The position numbers were made by a program, and so were the translations under genes. From contig CAZNOZ010000001.1 in assembly GCA_964574935.1 (NCBI GenBank), positions 51,294-115,293 on the forward strand: a stretch of DNA of 64,000 nt, in the 5' to 3' direction. Positions 52,298 through 61,552 of this stretch are shown piece after piece. The notes under the pieces are model-generated. The model was not told the origin of the DNA. It searched no databases and saw nothing but the letters and a program-made list of their open reading frames with translations. Each line of letters opens with the position of its first letter. Position 1 is the first letter of the stretch. The stretch comes from JBBECE01 sp964574935. GTDB taxonomy: Bacteria; Pseudomonadota; Alphaproteobacteria; Rhizobiales; Devosiaceae.

Positions 52298-53445
52298 CAG
52301 GTGGCGGCCGAAGCCGGCACGGGCGCATTCACATATTGCCGCCGGTAACGGCCGTTCAGCGCCGTCAGCACCTCGTAGCCGATCGTGCCGCCCGCATCGG
52401 CGTGATCGTCGACGGTCATGTTCGGGCCGATGACCTCGGCAAATTCACCCGGCGACGGGACGTCGTCGCCCAGCTCGGTGATGTCGGCGGCGAAGGTGTC
52501 CATTGAGACCCGCCCCACCACCGGCATCGAACGCCCGCGTACATGAATGCGTGAGCCGGCGCGGCTGTTGGAGCTGCCGAAGGCGCGGAAGAAGCCGTCT
52601 GCATAGCCCACGCCGATGATCGCCAGCCGGCTGTCGCGCTGCAGGCGCGCGTCGGCGCCATAGCCGACCGTTTCGCCGGCCTTCGCCTGGCGCACCTGCA
52701 GGATCGGCACCTCGAGGCGCACCGCCGGTGCCATCGGATTGGGACGACCGGCGATCGCTCTGCCGCCGTACAGCGCGATGCCGGGGCGCACCAGCTGGAA
52801 ATGGTGGGCCTTTGAGCTCATCAGGCCGGCCGAGTTGGCGATCGAGGCGGGTATGTCGGGAAAATGCAGCAGGATCGACTGGAACAGCGCCAACTGGATC
52901 CGGTTCTTCTCGTGGGCGGGAATGTCGGCGCAAGCGAAATGGCTCATCGCCATTTGCGGCTTGTAGCCCGCTTCGTCGATACGGCTGCGCACCATGTCGA
53001 CCTCGTCGATGCGAAATCCCAGCCGGTTCATCCCGGTATCGAACCCCAGCGCCGCCGGGCAGGCCTCGGCCCGCGCGATGCAGAACCGCAGCCACTCCTC
53101 CAGCATCGACATCGAATTGAGCACCGGCATCAGGCGTTCTTCGGCGTACAGCGCCGCCGATCCGGGCCACAGCCCGTCGAATACGAAGATGTGGGCAAGC
53201 GGCAGCAGCTCGCGCAACGCCAGCCCTTCCTCGGGCGTGGCGACAAACTGGAATCGCGCCCCCGCCGCGAACAGCGCGGGCGCCACCTCGCGCATGCCGA
53301 GCCCGTAGGCGTTGGCCTTGACCACGGCGCCGGTCAGCGCCGAGGGGGAAATCTGATCGAGCGCCTGCCAGTTCCTGACGATGGCGCCGACATCCACAGT
53401 CAGCCGTCCGGCGGCCAGATCGCTTGCCTGGGCCGCCACCGGCAT
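52297..53445 (-). CDS. alr: Alanine racemase
   Basis: A 382-residue PLP enzyme making D-alanine for peptidoglycan. The PLP lysine is in AVVKANAYGLG, and the second catalytic tyrosine lies in TVGYGADARLQRD. RPGIALYGG and VSMDTFAADIT are conserved. It follows dnaB by 3 bases and overlaps radA by one, so dnaB-alr-radA is one unit. Confidence 0.93.
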   Translation of the reverse strand: MPVAAQASDLAAGRLTVDVGAIVRNWQALDQISPSALTGAVVKANAYGLGMREVAPALFAAGARFQFVATPEEGLALRELLPLAHIFVFDGLWPGSAALYAEERLMPVLNSMSMLEEWLRFCIARAEACPAALGFDTGMNRLGFRIDEVDMVRSRIDEAGYKPQMAMSHFACADIPAHEKNRIQLALFQSILLHFPDIPASIANSAGLMSSKAHHFQLVRPGIALYGGRAIAGRPNPMAPAVRLEVPILQVRQAKAGETVGYGADARLQRDSRLAIIGVGYADGFFRAFGSSNSRAGSRIHVRGRSMPVVGRVSMDTFAADITELGDDVPSPGEFAEVIGPNMTVDDHADAGGTIGYEVLTALNGRYRRQYVNAPVPASAAT

Positions 53446-53448
53446 CGA

Positions 53449-54927
53449 TCAGAACCCGGGCACTTCGTCGGCGGCGGCGAGATTGGAAAAGCGCGTCAGC
53501 TTGGCGTTGAAATGCAATTCGACGTTGCCGGTCGGGCCGTGCCGCTGCTTGCCGATGATCAGTTCCGCCCGCCCATGCACCTGCTCCATGTCGGCGATCC
53601 ATTGCAGGTGCTCGGGTGTGCCCTCCTTGGGCTTGCGGTTTTCCAGGTAGTATTCCTCGCGATAGATGAACAGCACCACGTCGGCGTCCTGTTCGATCGA
53701 GCCGGACTCCCGCAAATCCGCCAGTTGCGGGCGCTTGTCGTCGCGGTTTTCGACCTGCCGCGACAGTTGGCTGAGCGCGATGATGGGCAGGTCGAGTTCC
53801 TTGGCCAGCGCCTTGAGCCGCGTGGTGATCTCGGTGAGTTCCTGAACCCGCGATTCGTTCGCCCGGCGGGTCGAGCCGCCCAGCAGCTGCAGGTAGTCGA
53901 TGATGATCAGGTCGATGCCCTTTTGCCGCTTCAGCCTCCGGGCCCTGGCGGCGAGCTGGGATATCGTCAACCCGCCGGTGTCGTCGATGTAAAGCGGCGC
54001 CGCCGCGATCGAATTCGACGCCTCCACGAGTTGCGAGAATTCCGATTCCCGAATATTGCCGCGGCGGATGTCAGAAGACGAAATGCCCGACTGTTCGGCG
54101 AGGATTCGCGTCGCCAGCTGTTCCGCCGACATTTCGAGGGAGAACAGCGCCACCCGTCCCCCGTCGACGGTCTTGACCCGGCCGTCTGCCTGCTGTTCGC
54201 CGGTCCAGGCTTTGGCGATGTTGAAGCCGACATTGGAGCCCAGCGACGATTTGCCCATCGCCGGACGTCCGGCGATGATGATCAGGTCCGAGCGTTGCAG
54301 CCCGCCCATCTTGCGGTCGAGATCGATGAGCCCGGTGGCGATTCCCGACAGCGAACCGTCGCGGCGATACGCTTCGCCGGCCAGGTCGATGGCGTCGCGC
54401 AAGGCGGTGGTGAAGTCGACGAACCCGCCCTCATAGCGGCCCTGCTCGGCCAGCTCGAACAGCGCCTTCTCGGCCTCTTCGATCTGCTTTTCCGGGGGCG
54501 CCTCGACATCGGAATCGTAGGCGTCCTCCACCATTTCTTCGCCGATCAGGATCAGCGACCGCCGAATCGCCAGGTCATAGATCGAGTGGCCGAAGTCGGC
54601 GGCATTGATGACGGTGGTCGCCTCCGCCGCCAGGCGCGCCAGATACTGCGCCATCGTCATGTCCGGCGTCAGCTCGTCGGAAAGATAGGTCTTGGCGGTG
54701 ATCGGGGTTGCGGTCTTGCCCGCCCGGATGATCTTGGCGCACACCGCGTAGATGTCGCGGTGCACCGGCTCGTGGAAATGCTCCGGCTCGAGGAAATCCG
54801 AGACCCGGTCATAGGCTTCGTTGTTGACGAGAATCGCGCCCAGCAGGGCCTGCTCGGCCTCCAGATTGTGGGGCGCCAGCCGATACGAATCGTGTTGCGC
54901 TACGTCAAGCCGCCGCGCCGCTTCCAT
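53449..54927 (-). CDS. dnaB: Replicative DNA helicase DnaB
   Basis: A 492-residue hexameric helicase. The N-terminal primase-binding domain begins PHNLEAEQALLGAILVNNEA. The RecA-like domain has Walker A GRPAMGKSSLGSN, Walker B in LIIIDYLQLL, and the SQLSRQVENRDDKRP region. GGCGGAAGAG precedes the ATG. About 190 bases with no gene seen separate it from rplI upstream on the same strand. Confidence 0.95.
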   Translation of the reverse strand: MEAARRLDVAQHDSYRLAPHNLEAEQALLGAILVNNEAYDRVSDFLEPEHFHEPVHRDIYAVCAKIIRAGKTATPITAKTYLSDELTPDMTMAQYLARLAAEATTVINAADFGHSIYDLAIRRSLILIGEEMVEDAYDSDVEAPPEKQIEEAEKALFELAEQGRYEGGFVDFTTALRDAIDLAGEAYRRDGSLSGIATGLIDLDRKMGGLQRSDLIIIAGRPAMGKSSLGSNVGFNIAKAWTGEQQADGRVKTVDGGRVALFSLEMSAEQLATRILAEQSGISSSDIRRGNIRESEFSQLVEASNSIAAAPLYIDDTGGLTISQLAARARRLKRQKGIDLIIIDYLQLLGGSTRRANESRVQELTEITTRLKALAKELDLPIIALSQLSRQVENRDDKRPQLADLRESGSIEQDADVVLFIYREEYYLENRKPKEGTPEHLQWIADMEQVHGRAELIIGKQRHGPTGNVELHFNAKLTRFSNLAAADEVPGF

Positions 54928-55114
54928 GGCTCTTCCGCCTGAATGATCGAGGACAGCTAAACCTCTCCCCCGCCACAGGCAAGCTCCGTGTGAGCCGGTC
55001 GGGAAGATTCGGTGCCGCCCGCCTCCGGTGGCAGCGTACTGCGTGAATCACGGGGAAAAGTGGCACATTTCGGAGGCGCGCGAAAACCGCGTCCGGTGCG
55101 CCCCGCTCGCCGCG

Positions 55115-55819
55115 CTAGCGATTTTCGGAGTCGTCTGCTTCATCTTCCGCGGACGGCTCCGGCGCGGCCGCTTTCGCTGCCGGCTCGTCCGCGGGCTGAC
55201 CGTCTTCGGGTGCTTCGGCCGTTTGGTCCGCCACTTCGCCGACCTCGGCGGCTGCCGCTTCGGCGGCGCCTTCCTCGAACACCTCCTCGATCGCCGGCGC
55301 CGCTTCGGTTTCCTCTTCTTCCTCGTAGGAGACCACGGTCAGATCCTCTCCGGCGGACTGCCGTTCGGCCTCGTCCTCGGAGCGGGCGACGTTGACGATC
55401 ACGGTCGAGGCGACCTCGGCGTGCAGGTGGACGGGCACCTCGTGCAGTCCCACTGCCTTGATCGGGTGGCTCAGATCGACCTGCGAACGGGCGACCTCGG
55501 TGCCGTCGCCGGTGAGCGCCCCGGCGATGTCGCGCGAGGAGACCGAGCCGTAGAGCTGCCCGGCCTCTCCAGCCTGGCGGATGATGACGATCGTCTTGCC
55601 GTCGATCGACCCGGCCACGGCCTGCGCGGCGTCCCGGCGCTCGGCGTTGCGCGCCTCGATCGCGGTGCGTTCGGCCTCGAACTTGGCGCGGTTGGAATCG
55701 GTGGCGCGCAGCGCCTTGCCCTGGGGCAGCAGGAAATTGCGGGCATATCCGTCGCGCACGGAGACTTCGTCGCCGATACCCCCGAGCTTGCCGACCATTT
55801 CGAGCAGGATCACTTGCAT
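55115..55819 (-). CDS. rplI: 50S ribosomal protein bL9 with long acidic tail
   Basis: A 234-residue protein. Residues 1 to about 150 are normal bL9: MQVILLEMVGKLGGIGDEVS, GYARNFLLPQGKA, a long connecting helix, then a C-terminal domain ending around VIVNVARSEDEAE. The last about 85 residues are an extra tail made mostly of glutamate, alanine, aspartate and proline, probably unstructured. bL9 is usually about 150-190 residues. GGAGGAG precedes the ATG at 55819. It is the last gene of rpsF-rpsR-rplI. Confidence 0.93.
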   Translation of the reverse strand: MQVILLEMVGKLGGIGDEVSVRDGYARNFLLPQGKALRATDSNRAKFEAERTAIEARNAERRDAAQAVAGSIDGKTIVIIRQAGEAGQLYGSVSSRDIAGALTGDGTEVARSQVDLSHPIKAVGLHEVPVHLHAEVASTVIVNVARSEDEAERQSAGEDLTVVSYEEEEETEAAPAIEEVFEEGAAEAAAAEVGEVADQTAEAPEDGQPADEPAAKAAAPEPSAEDEADDSENR

Positions 55820-55838
55820 GCGCGTCTCCTCCGCCGGG

Positions 55839-56093
55839 CTACTTGACCACGAACGGCAGCAGACCGAGGAACCGGGCCCGCTTGATCGCCCGCGCCAGCT
55901 CGCGCTGCTTTTTCGCCGACACCGCCGAAATGCGGCTCGGTACGATCTTGCCGCGCTCGGAGACATAGCGCTGCAGGAGCCGGACGTCCTTGTAGTCGAT
56001 CACCGGCGCGTTGGCGCCCGAGAAGGGGCAGGATTTGCGGCGCCGCTGGAAGGGCCGCCGAACCCGCTGTGTTGTCAGATCGCGCACCGCCAT
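55839..56093 (-). CDS. rpsR: 30S ribosomal protein bS18
   Basis: An 84-residue small-subunit protein that pairs with bS6 on the platform. DYKDVRLLQRYVSERGKIVP and TAVSAKKQRELARAIKRARF-like order (here SAVSAKKQRELARAIKRARF) are diagnostic, ending LGLLPFVVK. The N-terminus is basic. It lies 16 bases after rpsF and 19 before rplI. Confidence 0.95.
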   Translation of the reverse strand: MAVRDLTTQRVRRPFQRRRKSCPFSGANAPVIDYKDVRLLQRYVSERGKIVPSRISAVSAKKQRELARAIKRARFLGLLPFVVK

Positions 56094-56109
56094 CGTGTTC
56101 GCCCTCCCG

Positions 56110-56475
56110 CTATCGGCGTCCGCCGCGGCCGCGATCGCCGCGGTCGTCGCGATCGCGCTTCTGCATCATCGCCGACGGCTCTTCCTCGAGCGCGTCGACC
56201 TTCAGCGTCATGAAGCGCAGGATGTCCTCGTTAAGCCGCATCTGCCGCTCCATCTCGGCGACCGCGTCGGGCGGCGCGTCGAGATTCATCAGCGTGAAAT
56301 GCGCCTTGCGGTTCTTGCGGATACGGTAGGCGAGGGATTTCAGACCCCAATACTCGGTCTTGCTAACCGTCCCGCCATTGGCCCCGATGACTTCCGAAAA
56401 CGAATTCGTCAGTTCCTCGACCTGCGCCGGAGAGACGTCCTGTCGGGTAATGTACACGTGCTCGTAAAGCGGCAT
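56110..56475 (-). CDS. rpsF: 30S ribosomal protein bS6
   Basis: A 121-residue small-subunit protein. MPLYEHVYITRQDVSPAQVE starts the domain, and KTEYWGLKSLAYRIRKNRKA and HFTLMNLDAPPDAVAEMERQ are conserved. The C-terminal tail is rich in aspartate, arginine and glycine (RDRDDRGDRGRGGRR). AAAGGG lies upstream of the ATG at 56475. The 308-base region to fabD holds the promoters of both units. In other bacteria the bS6-bS18 complex represses this operon at its leader. Confidence 0.95.
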   Translation of the reverse strand: MPLYEHVYITRQDVSPAQVEELTNSFSEVIGANGGTVSKTEYWGLKSLAYRIRKNRKAHFTLMNLDAPPDAVAEMERQMRLNEDILRFMTLKVDALEEEPSAMMQKRDRDDRGDRGRGGRR

Positions 56476-56521
56476 GGCGACGCCCTTTGTCCACTCGTTC
56501 GCGGTTCGTCGGCGCAAAGCC

Positions 56522-56597
56522 CCTTTGAAGCCTCCAAAGGCGTCCAAAGAACCCTCGAAAGAGCGGGAACACGGGAGGGCGGTGCTTGTCGACAAGC
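56522..56597 (-). promoter_or_regulatory. Structured leader region of rpsF-rpsR-rplI
   Basis: On the transcript strand a 6-bp hairpin, CCTTTG and CAAAGG (56522-56527 with 56535-56540, 7-base loop), lies 46-65 bases upstream of rpsF. A perfect 14-bp palindrome, GCTTGTCGACAAGC, lies at 56584-56597. The first could be a bS6-bS18 autoregulatory hairpin, the second a protein site; both are inferences. I see no bulge pattern I could match with certainty. Confidence 0.3.
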
Positions 56598-56720
56598 GCC
56601 TGCCGGCGACCGCCGGCCCTCCGTTCAGCCCCCGGCCGAACGAACAACCCGGCTCAATAAGGGGCCACGCCGGCGAAGGCAAGCAAAACCTCCCGCATGC
56701 CGGCCTCCCGCCCCGCCGGC

Positions 56721-56750
56721 TTGCCATTGCCACAAACCTCGCCCTAGGTT
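56721..56750 (+). promoter_or_regulatory. Candidate fabD promoter
   Basis: TTGCCA (56721-56726) and TAGGTT (56745-56750) are separated by 18 bases, 33 bases upstream of the fabD ATG. Both boxes depart from consensus, so this is a tentative call. Confidence 0.35.
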
Positions 56751-56783
56751 GTGCACCGCTTGAGGGAAAAGGGCTGAACACGA

Positions 56784-57740
56784 ATGTCGAAAGCGGCAAT
56801 GACGTTTCCCGGCCAGGGCAGCCAGTCCATCGGAATGGGTGCGGCGCTTGCCGACGCCTATCCGGCCGCCCGGGCCGTTTTTGAGGAGGTCGACGACGCC
56901 TTGGGGGAGGACTTGTTTGCGCTGATGCGCGAGGGTCCGGAAGACAAGCTTCGCCTCACCGAGAATGCCCAGCCGGCCTTGATGGCGGTCTCCATGGCGG
57001 TCGTCAGGGTCCTCGAGGGCATGGGGCTGGGCGTGCCGGCGATGGCGTCGTGTGTCGCCGGCCACTCGCTGGGCGAATACACCGCGCTGTGCGCGGCCGG
57101 CTCCATCAGGCTCGCCGAAGCGGCGCGCCTTCTGAAGACCCGCGGCCAGGCGATGCAGCGCGCCGTGCCGGTGGGCGAGGGCGCGATGGCGGCGCTGCTG
57201 GGGTTCGATCTGCAGGCCGCCGCCGAGGTTGCCGCCGCCGCCGGGCAGGGGGAGGTGTGCGAAATCGCCAACGACAATGCCCCCGGTCAGATCGTCATCG
57301 CCGGCACCCACGCCGCCGTCGAGCGCGCCATCGAACTCGCCAAGGCGATGGGCGCCCGCCGCGCCCTGATGCTGCCGGTGAGCGCGCCGTTTCACTGCTC
57401 TTTGATGGGTCCGGCGGCCGATGTGATGGAAGCGGCGCTGGCGACCGTCAACATCGCCGAGCCCGCCGTCCCCCTGATCGCCAATGTCTCCGCCGAGCCG
57501 ATCACCCAGCCGGCCGAAATCCGGCGCCGCCTTGTCGAGCAGGTCACCAGCCGGGTGCGCTGGCGCGAGTGTGTCCTGTGGATGACCGGCGCGGGCGGCA
57601 TATCCGAGCTTGTCGAGATCGGAGCGGGCAAAGTACTCACGGGTCTGGCCCGGCGCATCGCCGGCGAGGTGGAGGCGGTCTCGATCGGCACCCCGGACGA
57701 CATCGCCAATTTCATGGCCGCTCAGAAACCGGCCGCCTAG
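56784..57740 (+). CDS. fabD: Malonyl-CoA:ACP transacylase
   Basis: A 318-residue enzyme that loads malonyl groups onto acyl carrier protein. FPGQGSQSIGMG starts the fold, the active serine is in AGHSLGEYTALCA, and the active histidine is in APFHCSLM. It is the first gene of the fab cluster and is divergent from the rpsF operon. fabG follows after 15 bases. Confidence 0.95.
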   Translation: MSKAAMTFPGQGSQSIGMGAALADAYPAARAVFEEVDDALGEDLFALMREGPEDKLRLTENAQPALMAVSMAVVRVLEGMGLGVPAMASCVAGHSLGEYTALCAAGSIRLAEAARLLKTRGQAMQRAVPVGEGAMAALLGFDLQAAAEVAAAAGQGEVCEIANDNAPGQIVIAGTHAAVERAIELAKAMGARRALMLPVSAPFHCSLMGPAADVMEAALATVNIAEPAVPLIANVSAEPITQPAEIRRRLVEQVTSRVRWRECVLWMTGAGGISELVEIGAGKVLTGLARRIAGEVEAVSIGTPDDIANFMAAQKPAA

Positions 57741-57755
57741 AAGCTGGGGACACGG

Positions 57756-58493
57756 ATGTTCGACCTGGCGGCAAAACGGGCGCTGGTTACCGGGGCCAGC
57801 GGGGGCATCGGGCGCGCCATCGCCGGGGCCCTGGCGGCGCAGGGCGCCGAGGTGGCGCTTTCCGGCACGCGCCGCAGCCGGCTCGAGGAAACCGCCGCGT
57901 CGATCGACGGCAAAACCCATATTCTGCCCTGCGAGCTCTCCGATCCCGCCGCCGTCGAGGCTCTGGTGCCGGCCGCCGATGCGGCCATGGGCGGTATCGA
58001 CATCCTGGTCAACAACGCCGGCATGACCGCCGACAATCTCATCGTGCGGATGAAGGATTCCGAGTGGGAAGCGGTGATCGCGGTCAACCTCACCGCCGCC
58101 TTCCGGCTGACGCGGGCGGTGCTCAAGGGGATGCTGCGCCGCCGCTGGGGACGCGTCATTTCGATCTCATCGGTGGTCGCTGTCGACGGCAATCCGGGCC
58201 AGGCCAACTACGCCGCCTCCAAGGCCGGGTTGATCGGCATGACCAAGGCCCTCGCCAAGGAGGTCGCCACCCGGGGCATCACCGTCAACACCATCGCGCC
58301 CGGCTTCATCACCTCGGCGATGACCGAAACGCTCACCGACGCCCAGCGCGCCTCCATCCTCGCCGACATCCCCATGGACCGCCTCGGGGAGCCGTCCGAG
58401 ATTGCCGCCGGGGCCGTCTTTCTGTCCAGCGACGAAGCCGCCTACGTCACCGGCCAGACCCTGCACATCAATGGCGGCGCAGTGCTTGTTTGA
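57756..58493 (+). CDS. fabG: 3-oxoacyl-ACP reductase
   Basis: A 245-residue NADPH-dependent reductase of the SDR family, for the second step of fatty-acid elongation. The cofactor loop is VTGASGGIGRAIAGALA, NNAG is present, and the catalytic serine, tyrosine and lysine are in VISISSVVAV and YAASKAGLIGMTKALA. The C-terminus has YVTGQTLHINGGAVLV. Confidence 0.95.
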   Translation: MFDLAAKRALVTGASGGIGRAIAGALAAQGAEVALSGTRRSRLEETAASIDGKTHILPCELSDPAAVEALVPAADAAMGGIDILVNNAGMTADNLIVRMKDSEWEAVIAVNLTAAFRLTRAVLKGMLRRRWGRVISISSVVAVDGNPGQANYAASKAGLIGMTKALAKEVATRGITVNTIAPGFITSAMTETLTDAQRASILADIPMDRLGEPSEIAAGAVFLSSDEAAYVTGQTLHINGGAVLV

Positions 58494-58520
58494 GCCCGCA
58501 AATCGGGGATTTCCGTCGTA

Positions 58521-58547
58521 TGGTCAAAGCAAATAAAGTGTGATAAT
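58521..58547 (+). promoter_or_regulatory. AT-rich element, possible acpP promoter
   Basis: In the 193-base gap between fabG and acpP this stretch stands out as AT-rich. GATAAT (58542-58547) after TGT resembles an extended -10. No good -35 is present at the right distance. A separate acpP promoter would allow the high expression expected for this gene. Confidence 0.3.
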
Positions 58548-58686
58548 GGCCCCGCACCATGCGGGTCGGGGCGTCGTTCCCGGGCGGCTTTCGGGCCGGC
58601 GGTTCGCCCGTCCGCGGTCCCAGCACACCGGATCATCCATCGGGCGGCGGCGTATCCACAGTAATCGCTGAAGAGGAAAACGGACC

Positions 58687-58923
58687 ATGAGCGACATCGC
58701 AGATCGCGTGCGCAAAATCGTTGTCGAGCATCTCAACGTCGAAGCCGAAAAGGTGACCGAAAAGGCGTCCTTCATCGACGATCTGGGGGCGGACTCGCTC
58801 GATCAGGTCGAACTGGTCATGGCGTTCGAGGAGGAGTTCAACGTCGAGATTCCCGACGACGCCGCCGAGTCGATTCAGACATTCGGCGACGCGGTCTCCT
58901 TCCTCGAGAAAGCCATGAACTGA
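58687..58923 (+). CDS. acpP: Acyl carrier protein
   Basis: A 78-residue acidic four-helix protein that carries growing acyl chains. The serine that receives phosphopantetheine is in DDLGADSLDQVELVMAFEEE. Length and charge are normal. GAGGA lies upstream of the ATG. fabF follows after 22 bases. Confidence 0.96.
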   Translation: MSDIADRVRKIVVEHLNVEAEKVTEKASFIDDLGADSLDQVELVMAFEEEFNVEIPDDAAESIQTFGDAVSFLEKAMN

Positions 58924-58945
58924 GCTTCCGGCAGGCGCCAATGCA

Positions 58946-60214
58946 ATGGAGTTCAGGCGGGTTGTTGTCACCGGAATGGGCATCGTCGGCCCGCTCGGCT
59001 GCGGCGTCGAAACGGTCTGGTCCAACATCCTCGCCGCCAAAAGCGGCGCCAGGCGCGTAGACGATTTCCAGGTCGACGATCTGGCTTGCCAGATCGCCTG
59101 CCGCATCCCGCTCGGGGCCGCCGCCGAGGGACGCTACGATCCCGACGAGTGGTTGGAGCCCAAAGAGCAGCGCAAGGTCGATCCCTTCATCGTGTTCGCG
59201 GTCGCCGCCTCTGACCAGGCGCTCACCGATGCGGGCTGGAAGCCGGCTTCCACCGCCGACCAGGAACGCACGGGGGTTCTGATCGGCTCCGGCATCGGCG
59301 GCATCGGCGGCATCTACGATGCGTCGATCACGCTGGCCGAACGGGGCCCCCGCCGCATCAGCCCGTTCTTCATCCCCGGCCGACTGATCAATCTCGCTTC
59401 CGGCACCGTCTCGATCCGGTTCTCGCTGAAGGGACCCAATCACGCCGTCGTCACGGCCTGCTCCACCGGTGCCCATGCCATCGGCGACGCGACCCGCCTG
59501 ATCGCGCTGGGGGACGCCGACGTGATGGTCGCGGGCGGCGCCGAGTCTCCGGTCAACCGGCTCTCGCTCGCCGGTTTCGCCGCCTGCCGCGCCTTGTCCA
59601 CGCATTTCAACGATCGCCCGACCGAAGCCTCGCGGCCCTACGACCGGGATCGCGACGGCTTCGTGATGGGGGAGGGGGCCGGCATCGTCGTGCTCGAGGA
59701 GTACGAGCACGCCCGCGCCCGCGGTGCCAAGATCTATGGCGAGGTGATCGGCTACGGGCTCTCCGGCGACGCCTACCACGTCACCGCCCCGGCGCCCGAT
59801 GGCGACGGCGGCTATCGGTGCATGAAGGCGGCGATCGACAGGGCCGGCATCTCGCCGGCCGATATCGACTACATCAACGCGCACGGCACCTCGACGCAAA
59901 TCGGCGACGAGATCGAGGTCGGCGCCGTCGAGCGGGTGCTCGGCGATGCCGCCTCGAAGGTGACGATGTCATCGACGAAATCCGCGGTCGGGCATTTGCT
60001 CGGTGCGGCCGGTGCGGTCGAGGCGATCTTCTCGCTGCTGGCGATCCGCGACAACATCGCGCCGCCCACGATCAATCTCGACAACCCCTCGGTCGAAACT
60101 CCCCTCGATCTCGCCCCGAATGCCCCGCGGTCCCGCGAAATCAACGTCGCGCTGTCGAATTCCTTCGGGTTTGGGGGCACCAACGCGTCCCTGGTTCTGA
60201 GGGAAGTGGCGTGA
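58946..60214 (+). CDS. fabF: 3-oxoacyl-ACP synthase II
   Basis: A 422-residue condensing enzyme that extends acyl-ACP with malonyl-ACP. The catalytic cysteine is in VVTACSTGAHAIGDA, the histidines in YINAHGTSTQIGD and SAVGHLLGAAGAVE, and the C-terminal loop is SFGFGGTNASLVL. Length is typical. It is cotranscribed with acpP by spacing. Confidence 0.95.
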   Translation: MEFRRVVVTGMGIVGPLGCGVETVWSNILAAKSGARRVDDFQVDDLACQIACRIPLGAAAEGRYDPDEWLEPKEQRKVDPFIVFAVAASDQALTDAGWKPASTADQERTGVLIGSGIGGIGGIYDASITLAERGPRRISPFFIPGRLINLASGTVSIRFSLKGPNHAVVTACSTGAHAIGDATRLIALGDADVMVAGGAESPVNRLSLAGFAACRALSTHFNDRPTEASRPYDRDRDGFVMGEGAGIVVLEEYEHARARGAKIYGEVIGYGLSGDAYHVTAPAPDGDGGYRCMKAAIDRAGISPADIDYINAHGTSTQIGDEIEVGAVERVLGDAASKVTMSSTKSAVGHLLGAAGAVEAIFSLLAIRDNIAPPTINLDNPSVETPLDLAPNAPRSREINVALSNSFGFGGTNASLVLREVA

Positions 60215-60307
60215 GGGTGCATGATCCGGTGAACGGCCCGGTGACTCTTGTTTTTGCCCCAATCGTGCGAACAATGCCGCCCGAGTCAGAGGGGCGGGCG
60301 GACCAAA

Positions 60308-61486
60308 ATGCGTAAGACATCCAAGCGCGACAAAAGGCGCCGCCGCCGGTCCGGTTCGCTCGTACAGATCCTCAACGGCATTCTGGCGCTCGTGATCCTC
60401 GCCATGGCGCTGGTCGTCGCGGTGGCCCTGTACGGGGTTTCCCGGTTCTACGCCGAAGGCCCGCTGGCCGAGGACACCGTGTTCCTGGTCGAGCGCGGCA
60501 GCGGGCTCGGCGGCACCGCCAACTCGCTGGCCGACGCCGGCATCATCGACAATCCCTGGATTTTCAGGTTTGGCGGCGTGGCGCTCAGGCAGCAGGACCG
60601 GATCAAGGCCGGCGAATTCCGCATCGCCGCCCGCTCCACGATGGCCGAGGTGCTGCGCGAGATCACCGAGGGGCGCCCGATCCTGCACCAGGTGACCATT
60701 CCAGAGGGCTTCACCTCCTGGCAGGTCGTCGAGCGACTGCAGGCCGCCGATGACCTCGCGGGCGACATCGAAGCCGTGCCCGCCGAGGGGACCTTGCTGC
60801 CCAACACTTACTCCTATCAGCGCGGCGACGATCGCCAGGCAGTTCTCGACGCCATGGCCGCCGGGTTCCAGAGCGCCCTGGCCGAAGTCTGGGAAGGGCG
60901 TGATCCCGACCTGCCGATCTCGAGCCCGCAGGAACTGGTCACGCTCGCCTCGATCGTCGAGAAGGAGACCGGGGTGCCCGAAGAACGCCCGCGTGTCGCA
61001 GCGGTGCTGGTCAATCGCCTCGTCAGGGGCATGCGCCTGCAATCCGATCCCACCACCATCTACGGCATCACCGGTGGTCAAGACGTTCTGGGCCGCGGCC
61101 TGCGCCAGTCCGAGATACGCGGCGAAACCCCTTACAACACCTACGTGATTTCCGGCCTGCCACCGGGACCGATCGCCAATCCCGGGGTCGAATCCCTGCG
61201 CGCCGCCGCCAATCCCGCCGACACGAATGATCTGTATTTCGTCGCCGACGGCACCGGCGGCCATGCTTTCGCCGAAACCTACGCCGAACATCGCCGCAAT
61301 GTGGCCGAGTGGCGCCGGATCGAATCCGAGCGTGCCGAAGCGGCCGAGGCCGCCGCGCTCGACGCCCGGGACGAGCTGGAGGCCGCCGAGGCGGCGAGCA
61401 TCGGGGAACAGACCGGCGATGACGGCGACGGAGCCGCTGGCGCCGCCCCCGGGGCCGGCGCCGACGGGCCCCAAGGGCAACAATAG
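60308..61486 (+). CDS. mltG: Endolytic murein transglycosylase MltG
   Basis: A 392-residue inner-membrane enzyme that cuts nascent glycan strands and sets their length. A very basic cytoplasmic start (KRDKRRRRRSG) precedes one membrane helix (about 17-42). The YceG domain has the catalytic glutamate in LASIVEKETGVPEE, and RLQSDPTTIYG and YNTYVISGLPPGPIANPG. The C-terminal about 60 residues are an alanine/glutamate-rich tail. I use the ATG at 60308; an earlier in-frame ATG at 60248 has no support. Confidence 0.93.
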   Translation: MRKTSKRDKRRRRRSGSLVQILNGILALVILAMALVVAVALYGVSRFYAEGPLAEDTVFLVERGSGLGGTANSLADAGIIDNPWIFRFGGVALRQQDRIKAGEFRIAARSTMAEVLREITEGRPILHQVTIPEGFTSWQVVERLQAADDLAGDIEAVPAEGTLLPNTYSYQRGDDRQAVLDAMAAGFQSALAEVWEGRDPDLPISSPQELVTLASIVEKETGVPEERPRVAAVLVNRLVRGMRLQSDPTTIYGITGGQDVLGRGLRQSEIRGETPYNTYVISGLPPGPIANPGVESLRAAANPADTNDLYFVADGTGGHAFAETYAEHRRNVAEWRRIESERAEAAEAAALDARDELEAAEAASIGEQTGDDGDGAAGAAPGAGADGPQGQQ

Positions 61487-61552
61487 GGCGCGACAAGCGC
61501 CGTCCGGGTGGGTTGGTCGTCAACCGATGATGGATGACAGGGAATGCGCCAG

